Assembly (NCBI GenBank): GCA_965226185.1
Contig: CBDDCT010000002.1
Span: 1-64,000, forward strand
DNA: 64,000 nt
Source of the DNA: CBDCYS01 sp965226185
GTDB taxonomy: Bacteria > Acidobacteriota > Terriglobia > Bryobacterales > UBA6623
Direction: 5' to 3'
The translations under genes were made by a program, and so were the position numbers. A model generated the notes under the pieces. That model was given only the letters and a program-made list of their open reading frames with translations, was not told the DNA's origin and did not search any database. Positions 19,769 through 28,289 of the stretch are shown here, one piece after another; position 1 is the stretch's first letter, and every line of letters begins with the position of its first letter.

Positions 19769-19779
19769 TGCCATATAGA

Positions 19780-19787
19780 TCTTCCTG
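19780..19787 (-). promoter_or_regulatory. stranded ribosome-binding site of ctaC
   Basis: On the minus strand AGGAAG precedes what was the ctaC ATG by about 6-9 nt once the IS and one TGCCA copy are removed. It now faces the outer end of IS-A copy 2 and cannot serve ctaC. Confidence 0.65.
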
Positions 19788-20027
19788 GTCTCCCTGTCCC
19801 GTTTTTCGCGCTACGGCATTTGCTTCTTCCGCGGCGGCTACTAGCGCAGCCCGCCTGAGCACGCCCCAACTCTGGGCCATTTGCCCCATTTGGGCGAGCC
19901 GCCGCCCTGTCAGGTCGCGACAATTGCGCTGAAGACAAGCATTCGTCGCGCGTCGGAGGTTGGGTCGTGGCAAACAGGGGGCCAACTTTTGCACTGGGAC
20001 CTAGTGAGTACCTGCATCATGAGATTC

Positions 20028-20164
20028 ATGTCAAACTTGGCAGAATATTCGGGGACCAGAATCAGAGCCGCGCGCGTAAGCAAGCGGTTTCCGCTTCGAC
20101 GCGCCTCATCCGCCCGCGGCCACGCTCCCCCTTTTGGCTGCGCCTCGTCCGCGTCAGGCGGCAT
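20028..20164 (+). repeat. dispersed repeat D1, copy upstream of the 20220 gene
   Basis: Contains AGAATCAGAGCCGCG, AGCAAGCGGTTTCCGCTTC, CGCGCCTCATCCGCC, CTCCCCCTTTTGG and CTCGTCCGCGT. The copy at 62633-62776 is very similar over more than 120 bp, and an inverted, more diverged copy is at 2110-2244. The segment 19774-20027 before it holds only the old ctaC leader and no gene I can support. Confidence 0.8.
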
Positions 20165-20219
20165 TTTGCCCGCACCAGGAACATCGGCGCTTGGCGAAGA
20201 CAGGAACAGGAGTGACGCC

Positions 20220-20633
20220 ATGAAGGTAGAGGACGAGTATTTCGACATCCTTCAAAACATCGAGTCCGCGATCATTCACGAATACCGGAAAGACGAGAAT
20301 CTCATGGACGCCGATGTTCTCAAAGCGGTCAAGGCGCTGACATTTCACTATCACGCCGAAAAGCGCCAGCACAGTCCAACAACGGACCACCTGAGCGGCG
20401 AAATCAAGCGGCTGTTCGTCGCGGTCAAGGAGGTCTGCGAGTGGAGGCTGGGACGAAGCGGAGCGCCCATCCAGCCGGCTTGGCCCGGACAGGACCCTGA
20501 CCTCGACGCCGAGCCTGTCACGGTCCCAGAGATTCAGAAGTGCCTGAAACACATCCAGGAATCCATTCGCTTTTGGAACAAGGAGGGCGGGCCACGGAAC
20601 TACCTGGACTTCGTCGGTCAATTCCTGCCCTGA
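20220..20633 (+). CDS. conserved hypothetical protein
   Basis: 137 residues starting at the ATG at 20220, which has AGGAG 8 nt upstream; longer in-frame starts would read through a dispersed repeat and are rejected. The protein is acidic and mainly helical (EDEYFDILQNIESAIIHEYR, then VLKAVKALTFHYHAEK) and contains a terminal segment KCLKHIQESIRFWNKEGG. No signal peptide, membrane segment or catalytic motif is visible. I recall similar short proteins in several environmental bacteria but know no function. Its neighbour is a small zinc-ribbon protein on the same strand, 200 bp away. Confidence 0.7.
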   Translation: MKVEDEYFDILQNIESAIIHEYRKDENLMDADVLKAVKALTFHYHAEKRQHSPTTDHLSGEIKRLFVAVKEVCEWRLGRSGAPIQPAWPGQDPDLDAEPVTVPEIQKCLKHIQESIRFWNKEGGPRNYLDFVGQFLP

Positions 20634-20832
20634 GAGGAGGCTTACATCAAGGCTACGTCCGATAGTTTAAATCTGGCCCTGTTTTCCTTATTGCCAGTGT
20701 TTATCGCGTTGTTTATCAGACATTTCGTAAAGTTCTGATTACTGCTGGTATTCTGAAGTTAGCGAACGTCGAATAGTCGAGTCAGTCTCGCGCCAGGTCC
20801 GAGCCGCAGGAGAATTTGAAGGAACAGCAACC

Positions 20833-21045
20833 ATGAAAATCAAGACCAAACTGATTATTCCGGAAAGCGGACCGTGTCCCAAGTGTAACGGCCACGCTCA
20901 ATACTCACGATTTCATTTCGACAGCCGCACTCTTGAAGTATCGTGCGGGAAATGCGGCTCGTTCAAAATCTCCAAGCCACGCCTCGAAAATCGGCTGGAG
21001 CAACTCAAACGAGAAAGTATTGAGGCGCCCCCGCAAAGGCCTTGA
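20833..21045 (+). CDS. small zinc-ribbon protein
   Basis: 70 residues. Two CxxC knuckles, CPKC (residues 15-18) and CGKC (38-41), form a probable single zinc ribbon; the rest is basic, with a helical C-terminus. AAGGAA lies 9 nt before the ATG. Such proteins bind zinc and often nucleic acid, but the role is unknown. It is independent of its neighbours as far as the spacing shows. Confidence 0.65.
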   Translation: MKIKTKLIIPESGPCPKCNGHAQYSRFHFDSRTLEVSCGKCGSFKISKPRLENRLEQLKRESIEAPPQRP

Positions 21046-21100
21046 ACCCCGGCCATTGGCGCCGAAGTTGGTACAGCCAGCCAAGCCGCATCAGCCTCCG

Positions 21101-21628
21101 TCAGTCATCCGGCTCGCGGTGCGAAACACCCTCCGCCTCGATCCAGTCCGCCTCTTCCCAGCTCATGCCTTTTCGCCCGGGCACCTTGCGGGTAGGACCA
21201 GGCTTATAGAAGGGACACGAAAGAGGCCCATAGCAGAACGTCTCCTCGCGATACTTTTTGCGGCTGGGGTTCCACTGGTCAATAATGATCTCCACCGCCA
21301 TCCTGCAACCCCACAAGCATGCCGGGCACTTCGTCTTGTAGGTCCCGGCATTCAGCCGGCGGTGGCCGCGCTCGCGATAGACCAGAAGCTCTGGAGGAAT
21401 GCCGCGCCACGGCGGCGAATCATGCCGCTGGACTCGGCTGTGTTTCAGTACTTCGAGCTTGCTCACTTTGTAGAGTTCGGCCGTCTCCGTTCGGGAATCA
21501 GCCACCGAAACACCCCACCCGGTCACTTCGTCGCCAGCCTGAAACTGGTGTTTTGCGTGAGCGCCCTCGCCGACAGCCACCAGGAACTCCCGGGCTTCAG
21601 CGCCAATGACGCCCCGCAGGCGCAGCAC
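21101..21628 (-). CDS. conserved hypothetical protein with four-Cys motif
   Basis: 175 residues starting at a GTG at 21628. The N-terminal half is a small beta-rich region (LRLRGVIGAEAREFLVAVGE). The C-terminal half has CPACLWGC, a possible partner ETFCYGPLSCPFY, and the basic block GPTRKVPGRKGMSWEEADW. I recognise this arrangement as a widespread uncharacterised family; the cysteines suggest a metal site. No neighbouring gene is coupled to it. Confidence 0.65.
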   Translation of the reverse strand: MLRLRGVIGAEAREFLVAVGEGAHAKHQFQAGDEVTGWGVSVADSRTETAELYKVSKLEVLKHSRVQRHDSPPWRGIPPELLVYRERGHRRLNAGTYKTKCPACLWGCRMAVEIIIDQWNPSRKKYREETFCYGPLSCPFYKPGPTRKVPGRKGMSWEEADWIEAEGVSHREPDD

Positions 21629-21761
21629 TAACCGAGGTAGCTATGACTCTGCTGGTCGAAGGACCGCATGAGCCGGATGCGGGGTTGTACGGAGAGAATC
21701 AGTCCCTCCCAGGAGGTCTTGCCGGTCCCTGGTGGAGTCCCTCTCGCTCCGCGTGTTGAAG

Positions 21762-22037
21762 TCATCGCTTTGTCCGCTTGTGCCAGCGGCTTCTTGCCCG
21801 CTCCAGAAAGGTCGGCTCACGACGCTTAGCCTCGCCGGACACGATCCGCTCCAACCCGGCCATGAAGCCCTTTTTGCGATATTGCCGCTCGCGAACGTCG
21901 GCGACCAGTAACTCCAAGTCTGCCCGAAGCCCGGCTCTCGCGCAGCACTTCTTGGCGTGTTCTAGGTTGTCGAGCGCCGCGCCGTAGTACTTGCTCTTTC
22001 CGGCATTGACGATCCGCATGCCGAGCGCTCTGTACAC
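21762..22037 (-). pseudogene. C-terminal fragment resembling SWIM zinc-finger proteins
   Basis: 91 codons resembling the extreme C-terminus of SWIM zinc-finger-type proteins: an AKSKYY-like block (GKSKYYGAALDNLEHAKKCC) followed by a helical segment with YRKKGFMAGLERI. The CxCxnCxH SWIM motif and the rest of the protein are absent upstream, where the frame is not protein-like. It is probably a remnant of a larger gene lost by rearrangement. Confidence 0.5.
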
Positions 22038-22163
22038 TCTGGCCCCAATGTCGGGGCGGGGCCGCCACCGGCACCGCCATCTTAACGGACGATGTTGGGC
22101 CGACCGCTTCAGGTTCCGCGACGGTCGATTCTCCGCCGGCGAGCATCCCCTGCGCTACGGGCG

Positions 22164-22434
22164 TCACCGTCTGTAGATGTCTCGTCGGTGGCCGATCCGA
22201 AGTACGACAACCCTAGACGCGGTCTCCTCGATGCTACAGATCATTCGGTAGTTGCCGACGCGAAACCGCCACAAGCCCGCCTTGTCTCCTCGCAACAGGC
22301 CACCAAAGGCCCGAGGGTCCTCCGCGGGAGAGATACGATCTCGAATGTAACGTTTGTATACGTCGCTGGACGGAGCGATCGAGGTTCTTGAATTCTTCGG
22401 CGGCTTCGAGGTCGAAATCAACGCTCCAAGCCAA
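22164..22434 (-). pseudogene. RelE/ParE-family toxin with a single frameshift
   Basis: The first 29 or so codons from a TTG at 22434 read LAWSVDFDLEAAEEFKNLD and continue in one frame to about 22350. The rest (RYIRDRISPAEDPRAFGG to GHRRDIYRR) is in the +1 frame down to 22164. Joined, they give a normal RelE-type mRNA interferase of about 87 residues including LWRFRVGNYRMICSIE, the conserved core. One extra base around 22345-22352 explains the break. The start overlaps the antitoxin stop by 17 bp, as in intact relBE pairs. A sequencing error cannot be excluded. Confidence 0.8.
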
Positions 22435-22633
22435 GTTCTTTTTCCAACTCTTCGAAAGGGACTCGCGGGTTGCGCTCTTTCAGGCGCCCGACAGCGATCC
22501 AGTAGTCTTCTTGTTCGTCGAGATAGTCCAGCAGCGCCTGCCGGGTGTGCTCATCCGCCGGGCGGCCAGTCTTTTCCGCGAGCTGCGCCAACCGGGCGCG
22601 AAGTTCGTCCGGAATCTGAATCACGGTCCTCAC
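22418..22633 (-). CDS. ribbon-helix-helix antitoxin of a relBE-type pair
   Basis: 71 residues. The N-terminus MRTVIQIPDELRARLAQLAE gives the beta strand and first helix of a ribbon-helix-helix domain. The C-terminal part, ending EELEKELGLER, is the toxin-neutralising tail. It overlaps the following toxin gene. The antitoxin is intact while the toxin is frameshifted, the usual direction of decay for such pairs. Confidence 0.8.
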   Translation of the reverse strand: MRTVIQIPDELRARLAQLAEKTGRPADEHTRQALLDYLDEQEDYWIAVGRLKERNPRVPFEELEKELGLER

Positions 22634-22884
22634 CCCAAACTCTGACTATAACAACTCGTGGTGAACGTCCCTAGCGCGGACTTTTCCAAGCGCGCGGCGC
22701 GGATCAAAGAGACCCGCCGGCGTTCTGATTCCTTGCGGGCGCTGCACTGCAGCGCCATGCTAACCGATGCTAACCGACAAATGTCTCGCCTTCGGTGACC
22801 ATTCTACATTCGGGCTCTTGGAAACGGGGACAGAGTTTGCGCGCATCGATCCAGGCCCGCGCGCCATTCAGAGCGCCGCGCCCT

Positions 22885-23709
22885 TCAAAAGAAAGTATCG
22901 TCATCATCGCGTTCGGCGGCCAACTCTCCCTCTGCCATGGCGATGGCCTCCTCGGCTGCATCGACGATATCCTCGTCGTCAGAGCTGGTCAAATTATCAA
23001 GGATTTCCCCTGCCTCCTCCGGGCGCATGCCGACGACGGCCTCGATAGCGGCTAACAGCACGGGCTTGTCCGTTTCCTTTGAAGTGACGAGCGCCGCAAC
23101 ATGCGGCCAGGCCTCATCCAGCTCCCAGGTACCGGCCGCGCAAACCGCCTCGCAGTGAATCTCGGGGTTTTCGCTTTTCAGAGCTTCCAATATCTGGCCG
23201 TCGAAACCTTCAACCCAGCTCATGCAGAAGACAGCGGTCAGTTTCCAATCCGCGTCATCGTTGGCGTAGGCGGAAGGGATCGCGATCTGGTGCCAGTCCC
23301 GCGGAGCCCGCACCGACGCCTCCAAGATTCGCCGGCGAACTTCCCCGGGAACATCGGTGTCCATGTAGAGCCCGTGAAGCATCTTCTGGATCTTGCCGAA
23401 CGTGTCATCGCTAATCGGCACGCCTTCGGGATCACCGTCGAATGTGCCCTCGTCCGCGGACTCGAGTGCCGGGCCAAAAGAGACTGCCGCTTGAGCGCGC
23501 AGCGGCTCCGGTTCGTCATCACTGCGCAGGATCGACAGCAAGGCTTCGGCCAGCTCGTCGTTGATGACGGTGAAATCACCCGCCAGCTCCACCGCAACCA
23601 CGCGGTCGGATTCATCAGCTTGAGGATCACGCAGAACCTCGAGGAACGCCTTTCCGGCTCCTTCCGGCCATTCCCACGGAGGCAGCTCCTTGATAATCTC
23701 TAGATCCAT
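22885..23709 (-). CDS. HEAT-repeat-like acidic protein
   Basis: 274 residues from the ATG at 23709, which has GGGAGG 5 nt upstream; longer in-frame starts are rejected. The sequence is a series of helical pairs with the HEAT flavour (DRVVAVELAGDFTVINDELA, EPLRAQAAVSFGPALES, DKPVLLAAIEAVVGMRPEEA) and a very acidic C-terminus (SSDDEDIVDAAEEAIAMAEG, then RDDDDTFF). There is no signal peptide, so it is cytoplasmic. Such folds serve as protein-protein scaffolds; no partner is visible nearby. Confidence 0.75.
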   Translation of the reverse strand: MDLEIIKELPPWEWPEGAGKAFLEVLRDPQADESDRVVAVELAGDFTVINDELAEALLSILRSDDEPEPLRAQAAVSFGPALESADEGTFDGDPEGVPISDDTFGKIQKMLHGLYMDTDVPGEVRRRILEASVRAPRDWHQIAIPSAYANDDADWKLTAVFCMSWVEGFDGQILEALKSENPEIHCEAVCAAGTWELDEAWPHVAALVTSKETDKPVLLAAIEAVVGMRPEEAGEILDNLTSSDDEDIVDAAEEAIAMAEGELAAERDDDDTFF

Positions 23710-23940
23710 TTCGCACCTCCCACAGTGCAAGAATCGTCCGCAGTCGTGCTGGCGCTCGCTGCTCCCGCCTTGGATGAAACGCGGTGCAAACGCCGTTCTT
23801 GAATATATACCAGCTAAGCAGCACGAAGGCGGTTCGACCTCAGAGCAGGAGGGTTCGGGCAACTTCGCCGGCCGGCCGAGGGATGTCTCGCGAGTTGCTT
23901 GATTTGATCGTTTCGCCGAACCGTGTCAAGCTGTTGCTTC

Positions 23941-24852
23941 GTGCCCGAGCTGCCCGACATTGTCGTCTACATCGAAGCGCTCGAGCAGCGCATTCTAGGC
24001 CAACCCCTTGTTCAGATTCGCATCGCAAGCCCGTTTCTGCTGCGAACGGCCGAACCTCCCGTCCAAGCCGCCGAGGGCAAACGAGTCCGCCAATTGCGGC
24101 GCATCGGCAAACGCATCTCGATCGGTCTCGACGGCGATCTTTGGCTAGTCTTGCACTTGATGATTGCCGGCCGGCTTCACTGGCGCGAGCCCGGCGCCAA
24201 GCTGCCGGGCGGACGGCGCGGATTGGCGGGGTTTGATTTCCCCAACGGCGCGCTGATCCTTACCGAGGCGGGATCAAAGAAACGGGCGTCTCTGCGGCTC
24301 TTTCAAGGAGAGGAATCATTACGTTCGCAAGACCCCGGCGGACTGGAAGTGCTCGAGTGCGAGCTGGACGCCTTTGCCCGCGCGCTTAGCTCCGCGAATC
24401 ATACGCTCAAACGCTCGCTCACCGACCCGCGATTGTTCAGCGGAATCGGCAACGCCTACTCAGACGAAATCTTGCACCGCGCACGGCTGTCTCCCGTGAA
24501 GCTGACGAAAACCCTGGACTCCGCATCGATCCAGCGATTGTTCGGCGCCACTCGCGAAACGCTTGATCTGTGGGTGCGCAAGCTTCGTTCCGAGGCGGGC
24601 GAAGGCTTCCCCGAAAACGTCACCGCTTTTCGGGAAGGCATGGCGGTTCACGGCCGGTATGGCAAACCCTGCCCTGATTGCGGCACGCCTGTCCAGCGCA
24701 TCCGCTATGCCTCGAATGAAACGAACTACTGTCCCCAATGTCAGACGGGAGGCAAGCTGCTGGCCGACCGGGCCCTGTCTCGCCTGCTGAAAAAAGACTG
24801 GCCCCGAACGCTCGAAGAGCTGGAGGGGCTGACGAACAATTCTGCAACCTAG
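23941..24852 (+). CDS. formamidopyrimidine-DNA glycosylase family protein (Fpg/Nei)
   Basis: DNA repair glycosylase/AP lyase acting on oxidised bases. The GTG at 23941 is chosen because it gives V-PELPDIVVYIEALE, placing the catalytic Pro at position 2 and Glu at position 3 after Met removal; the in-frame ATG 18 nt upstream would bury them. The middle contains the helix-two-turn-helix region with DPRLFSGIGNAYSDEIL. The C-terminal zinc finger has four cysteines in CPDC and CPQC. At 303 residues it is slightly longer than E. coli MutM. The PELPDI variant suggests a subfamily of its own, so the substrate is uncertain. Confidence 0.9.
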   Translation: MPELPDIVVYIEALEQRILGQPLVQIRIASPFLLRTAEPPVQAAEGKRVRQLRRIGKRISIGLDGDLWLVLHLMIAGRLHWREPGAKLPGGRRGLAGFDFPNGALILTEAGSKKRASLRLFQGEESLRSQDPGGLEVLECELDAFARALSSANHTLKRSLTDPRLFSGIGNAYSDEILHRARLSPVKLTKTLDSASIQRLFGATRETLDLWVRKLRSEAGEGFPENVTAFREGMAVHGRYGKPCPDCGTPVQRIRYASNETNYCPQCQTGGKLLADRALSRLLKKDWPRTLEELEGLTNNSAT

Positions 24853-24919
24853 ACGTTTGTTTCGGAGCCGCGACATGGTGGATCGTATTGCGGGAGGCTG
24901 AGTTAGGCAATAGCTGCGC

Positions 24920-25417
24920 TCACAGCTTGGGCAACCCTAGCCGGGTGAGACTCTCCTGGAGCAGTCTGAGATCGAACCGAATTCCCTGACGTAACAACTC
25001 CACGTATGCCTCGCGCAAATCAGTGACCATCCCCTTCCGGGCCCCAGCCTCCAGCGTTCCCAGACAACCCAGAAGGGAGAGGCCTGCCTCCCGCGCCACG
25101 CGCCTGGCCTTCCATTCGTCGATGAGAGCGAGATCGGCTGGAAGAGTCTTGGCCAGAAGGATCGTTCCGCGTTCGCCAGAGCCCAAACTGTCGCACGCCC
25201 GCTCCAGGGCAGGTTCTGTTTCCACGTCCGGCTTGACCCGCTCGATCCAGTCCGCCCGTCGCACTTCCTCGGCGCCTGGAAGCCCGCGGCCCGCGACCGT
25301 CACTTCGTGATGGACTTCGTCGGGGATCAGAATTCGCCCATACAATTCAGCGAGAAGGCGGAGCTTGTGGATGCGGGCGAGGGCTATAAGCGGTGAGGAA
25401 TCTGAAACGACAGTCAC
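24920..25417 (-). CDS. DUF3368 PIN-like toxin
   Basis: 165 residues with a PIN-type N-terminus: VVSDSSPLIALARI carries the first acidic residue, VHHEVT a second, and LALIDEWKARRVAREAGL the conserved D and basic helix of DUF3368. PIN proteins cleave RNA. It overlaps the UPF0175 gene upstream by 4 bp (ATGA-type junction), the standard arrangement of this toxin-antitoxin pair. Confidence 0.85.
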   Translation of the reverse strand: MTVVSDSSPLIALARIHKLRLLAELYGRILIPDEVHHEVTVAGRGLPGAEEVRRADWIERVKPDVETEPALERACDSLGSGERGTILLAKTLPADLALIDEWKARRVAREAGLSLLGCLGTLEAGARKGMVTDLREAYVELLRQGIRFDLRLLQESLTRLGLPKL

Positions 25418-25695
25418 AGGCCAAGCCGCTTAAGCGTACGGCGGTCTTCTTCCAGGTCACTAGCGCCGTAATGCACCGGGGCGTGGTGTTGGGCCGTGAA
25501 TTCCATGAACTGCTCGATCGGCATGTGACACAGTTCAGCGGCGCGTCCCAGGGAGACCTTGTCCTCCCGATAGAGTTCGACTGCCAGCAGTTTCGCGGCC
25601 TCGACCGATGCCTCGTCTGGATTCAGTCCTGCCGCTCGAGCGAGGTCTGCTGGGATTTCTACCCTAACCGTCTCCACGCTTTCAGAGTACATCAT
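25414..25695 (-). CDS. UPF0175-family antitoxin
   Basis: 93 residues from the first of two adjacent ATG codons (25695/25692); a longer frame would add 27 unlikely residues. The core ELYREDKVSLGRAAELCHMP is the helix-turn-helix of UPF0175 proteins. It is translationally coupled to the DUF3368 toxin downstream. It ends near the murA stop but is on its own transcript or reads from murA, since both are on the same strand with a 77-bp gap. Confidence 0.83.
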   Translation of the reverse strand: MMYSESVETVRVEIPADLARAAGLNPDEASVEAAKLLAVELYREDKVSLGRAAELCHMPIEQFMEFTAQHHAPVHYGASDLEEDRRTLKRLGL

Positions 25696-25772
25696 GCCGC
25701 TGGCTGACGGACTGCCGCCGAACTTACTTAGCACGAGGTTTCTCGAAGCCACCGGCCCGCGTGTCAGCCGCT

Positions 25773-27029
25773 TCAACCGACCCGCCGAATCCGCGCGCCG
25801 ACGGTGGCTAGTTTCTCTTCGATCTTCTCATAGCCGCGGTCGATGTGATACACGCGATCGATCACGGTCTGACCCTGAGCGGCCAATGCGGCGACGACCA
25901 GGCCGGCGCTGGCCCGAAGGTCGGAAGCCATGACATCCGCGCCGCTGAGAACGGTCTTGCCCCGAACCACGGCGCGGTTCCCGTGAAGCGAGATCCGGGC
26001 GCCCATCCGCACAAGCTCGGGAACGTGCATGAAGCGGTTCTCGAAAATATTCTCGACAATCGCGGACTCGCCGTCCGCCTGCGTCATCATGGCCATCCAC
26101 TGCGCCTGCATGTCCGTCGCGAATCCAGGGTACTCCTTCGTCATGACATCGGTGGCGCGCAAGGGAGCCCCGCCAACCACCCGGATCGTTTCAGGTCCTG
26201 GTTGCGCAACATCCGCCCCGGCTTGGCGCATCTTTGCGAGCAACGCTTCAAGATGAGCGGGCCGGACGCCGCTCACCGTCAGCTCTCCGCCGCGGAGAGC
26301 CCCGGCGATCAAGAACGTACCTGCTTCGATACGGTCGCCAATGATCGAGTGACGCGCACCGTTCAATTGACTGACTCCGCGAACGCGAATGACAGACGAA
26401 CCGGCTCCCTCGATCGAGGCTCCCATCTGAATCAGCAAATCAGCCAGATCAACGACCTCGGGCTCTCGCGCCGCGTTTTCCAGGATGGTTTCCCCATCCG
26501 CGAGGACAGCCGCCATGAGGATATCTTCCGTTCCCGTGACAGTGATTCGCTCAAACGAGATGTGGGTGCCCTTCAAGCCCCCAGGCGCTTCGGCTTGGAC
26601 ATAACCATGCTCCTGGGAAATCGTCGCACCCAGTTTTTCCAGAGCGGAAAGATGCAAGTCAATCGGCCTGGCGCCTATCGCGCAACCTCCCGGCAAGGAC
26701 ACGCGGGCGCGGCCCGTGCGAGCCACGAGTGGCCCCAGGACGAGGCTGGAAGCCCGCATGGTCTTGACCAAGTCGTAGGGCGCTTCGGGTGAGGAGAGGG
26801 CTTCCGCCTGAATTCGATATTGGTGACTTGCCTTTTGAACGGACGCCCCGATGCTTTCGAGCAAACGGGCCATGGTGCGAATGTCGCGCACTTCGGGAAC
26901 GCGGTCGAGAACCACTTCCCCAGCCGTGAGAAGGGCCGCGGCCAGCGCCGGCAAGGCGGCGTTCTTGGCTCCGCTGATCGGGATCTCTCCCGAAAGCTCG
27001 TGGCCGCCTTCGATGAGGAATCTATCCAT
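25773..27029 (-). CDS. murA: UDP-N-acetylglucosamine 1-carboxyvinyltransferase
   Basis: First committed step of peptidoglycan synthesis: transfers enolpyruvate from PEP to UDP-GlcNAc, in the cytoplasm. The ATG at 27029 gives MDRFLIEGG, the usual start. ISGAKNAALPALAAAL binds substrate (Lys-Asn pair). The fosfomycin-target Cys is at residue 116 in LPGGCAIG. At 418 residues it has normal length and both inside-out barrel domains. murQ lies upstream on the same strand, so cell-wall synthesis and recycling genes are adjacent. Confidence 0.96.
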   Translation of the reverse strand: MDRFLIEGGHELSGEIPISGAKNAALPALAAALLTAGEVVLDRVPEVRDIRTMARLLESIGASVQKASHQYRIQAEALSSPEAPYDLVKTMRASSLVLGPLVARTGRARVSLPGGCAIGARPIDLHLSALEKLGATISQEHGYVQAEAPGGLKGTHISFERITVTGTEDILMAAVLADGETILENAAREPEVVDLADLLIQMGASIEGAGSSVIRVRGVSQLNGARHSIIGDRIEAGTFLIAGALRGGELTVSGVRPAHLEALLAKMRQAGADVAQPGPETIRVVGGAPLRATDVMTKEYPGFATDMQAQWMAMMTQADGESAIVENIFENRFMHVPELVRMGARISLHGNRAVVRGKTVLSGADVMASDLRASAGLVVAALAAQGQTVIDRVYHIDRGYEKIEEKLATVGARIRRVG

Positions 27030-27059
27030 GTCTAACGACGTTGGAGCTGAAACCAGTAG

Positions 27060-27081
27060 GGACAAGCAATCTTGCTTGTCC
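27060..27081. repeat. perfect palindrome upstream of murA
   Basis: GGACAAGCAA and TTGCTTGTCC form a 10-bp stem with a 2-nt loop, 30 bp before the murA start. No T-run follows. It looks like a small dispersed hairpin rather than a terminator, though it lies in the murA leader. Confidence 0.5.
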
Positions 27082-27180
27082 TAGCCACCGGAGGCGGCTC
27101 GCGCATTCTTTGAACAAGACAACGGCAGACCTCGATGAACGCCGCGAATCACCAAACAACCGCGTCGCCGCCTAGCGGCG

Positions 27181-27206
27181 AAGGACCGGCCAGAGTGCCG
27201 GTCCTT
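27181..27206. repeat. GGACCGGC hairpin repeat, copy 2
   Basis: AAGGACCGGC/GCCGGTCCTT, a 10-bp stem with a 6-nt loop, just past the murQ stop. It is similar to the hairpin at 2989-3009. It could end murQ transcription, but no T-run is present on the minus strand. Confidence 0.55.
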
Positions 27207-27217
27207 GCTGGACCAGG

Positions 27218-28165
27218 TCACTGCGAGTCACCGCGCCCCCGCGGGCCCGCCTCGAATGCGCTCCACAAGTTATCGCCCGCGCGGCGCAGCATCCCTTCCG
27301 CCTCGTTCCGGTCAACCTGAAACTTGGCCATCAAGATCGCGGCGCGGACGTTGTTGCCTGAAGCGGCAAGAGCTTCCGCGGCACGTTCTTGCGGGCACCC
27401 GGTCACTTCGGCCACGATACGCCGCCCGCGATCGCGCAGTTTCTCGCTGTTCAGTTGGACGTTCACCATCAAGTTGCCGAGTACGTACCCCATGCGTACC
27501 ATGACGGCTGTCGAAATCATGTTCAGCACCAGCTTTTGCGCCGTCCCCGCCTTCATGCGGGTCGAACCGGTGATCACCTCGGGACCGGCGACAGGGCTGA
27601 TGGCCACGTCGACTTGCGAGGCCAGCTCGCTCTCCGGGTTCGAGCTCAGCCCGACGGTGAAGGCCCCGAGAGATCGGGCGTAGACAGCGGCTGCTACCGC
27701 ATAAGGCGTTCGCCCGCTTGCTGAAATAGCGATGAGCGAGTCGTTTTTCGCCAGCCCCTTTGCGCGCAGATCCGCTTCGGCCGTGTCGGTTCTGTCTTCG
27801 CTGCCTTCGCTGGCCCGGACAACCGCGTCATTGCCGCCGGCGATGACGGCCTGAACACGGTCCGGCGGCACTCCGAAGGTCGGCGGACATTCAGCCGCAT
27901 CCAGAACGCCCAGTCTGCCGCTCGTCCCGGCACCGGCGTAGAACAGCCGCCCGCCGGTTTGGAAACGCTCCACGATTGCGTCCACCGCTTCCGCGATACG
28001 AGGGATTTCCAGCTCTACGGCGGCGGCGACTTTCCGGTCTTCGCGGTTGATGATGCGAAGCAGCTCGGGGGTGGCGGCGGTGTCTATTTTCTCGGAGGCG
28101 GGGTTGCGCTGTTCCGTCAGCAGAGAATCCAGCACGGGCACATCGAAGTATACCAAAGGGTCCAT
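27218..28165 (-). CDS. murQ: N-acetylmuramic acid 6-phosphate etherase
   Basis: Cytoplasmic peptidoglycan-recycling enzyme that splits the lactyl ether of MurNAc-6-phosphate to give GlcNAc-6-phosphate and D-lactate. The 315 residues match the family. The N-terminal LLTEQRNPAS, the SIS-domain loop GAGTSGRLG (78-86), DAAECPPTFG with the catalytic Glu at 92, and the second acidic/sugar-binding region GSTRMKAGTAQKLVLNM are all present. A GTG at residue 9 is an alternative start. It precedes murA on the same strand. Confidence 0.95.
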   Translation of the reverse strand: MDPLVYFDVPVLDSLLTEQRNPASEKIDTAATPELLRIINREDRKVAAAVELEIPRIAEAVDAIVERFQTGGRLFYAGAGTSGRLGVLDAAECPPTFGVPPDRVQAVIAGGNDAVVRASEGSEDRTDTAEADLRAKGLAKNDSLIAISASGRTPYAVAAAVYARSLGAFTVGLSSNPESELASQVDVAISPVAGPEVITGSTRMKAGTAQKLVLNMISTAVMVRMGYVLGNLMVNVQLNSEKLRDRGRRIVAEVTGCPQERAAEALAASGNNVRAAILMAKFQVDRNEAEGMLRRAGDNLWSAFEAGPRGRGDSQ

Positions 28166-28289
28166 TCGGCGCTGTCTTCATTGCCGAAGACGACGCCCGA
28201 GCCGAATCAAGGCTCGTTCGATGTTGATCTATTGCCGCCACGACGCGATAATGGCTGGCTGCCGCGGCAGTCGAGGGAGATCACAAACC

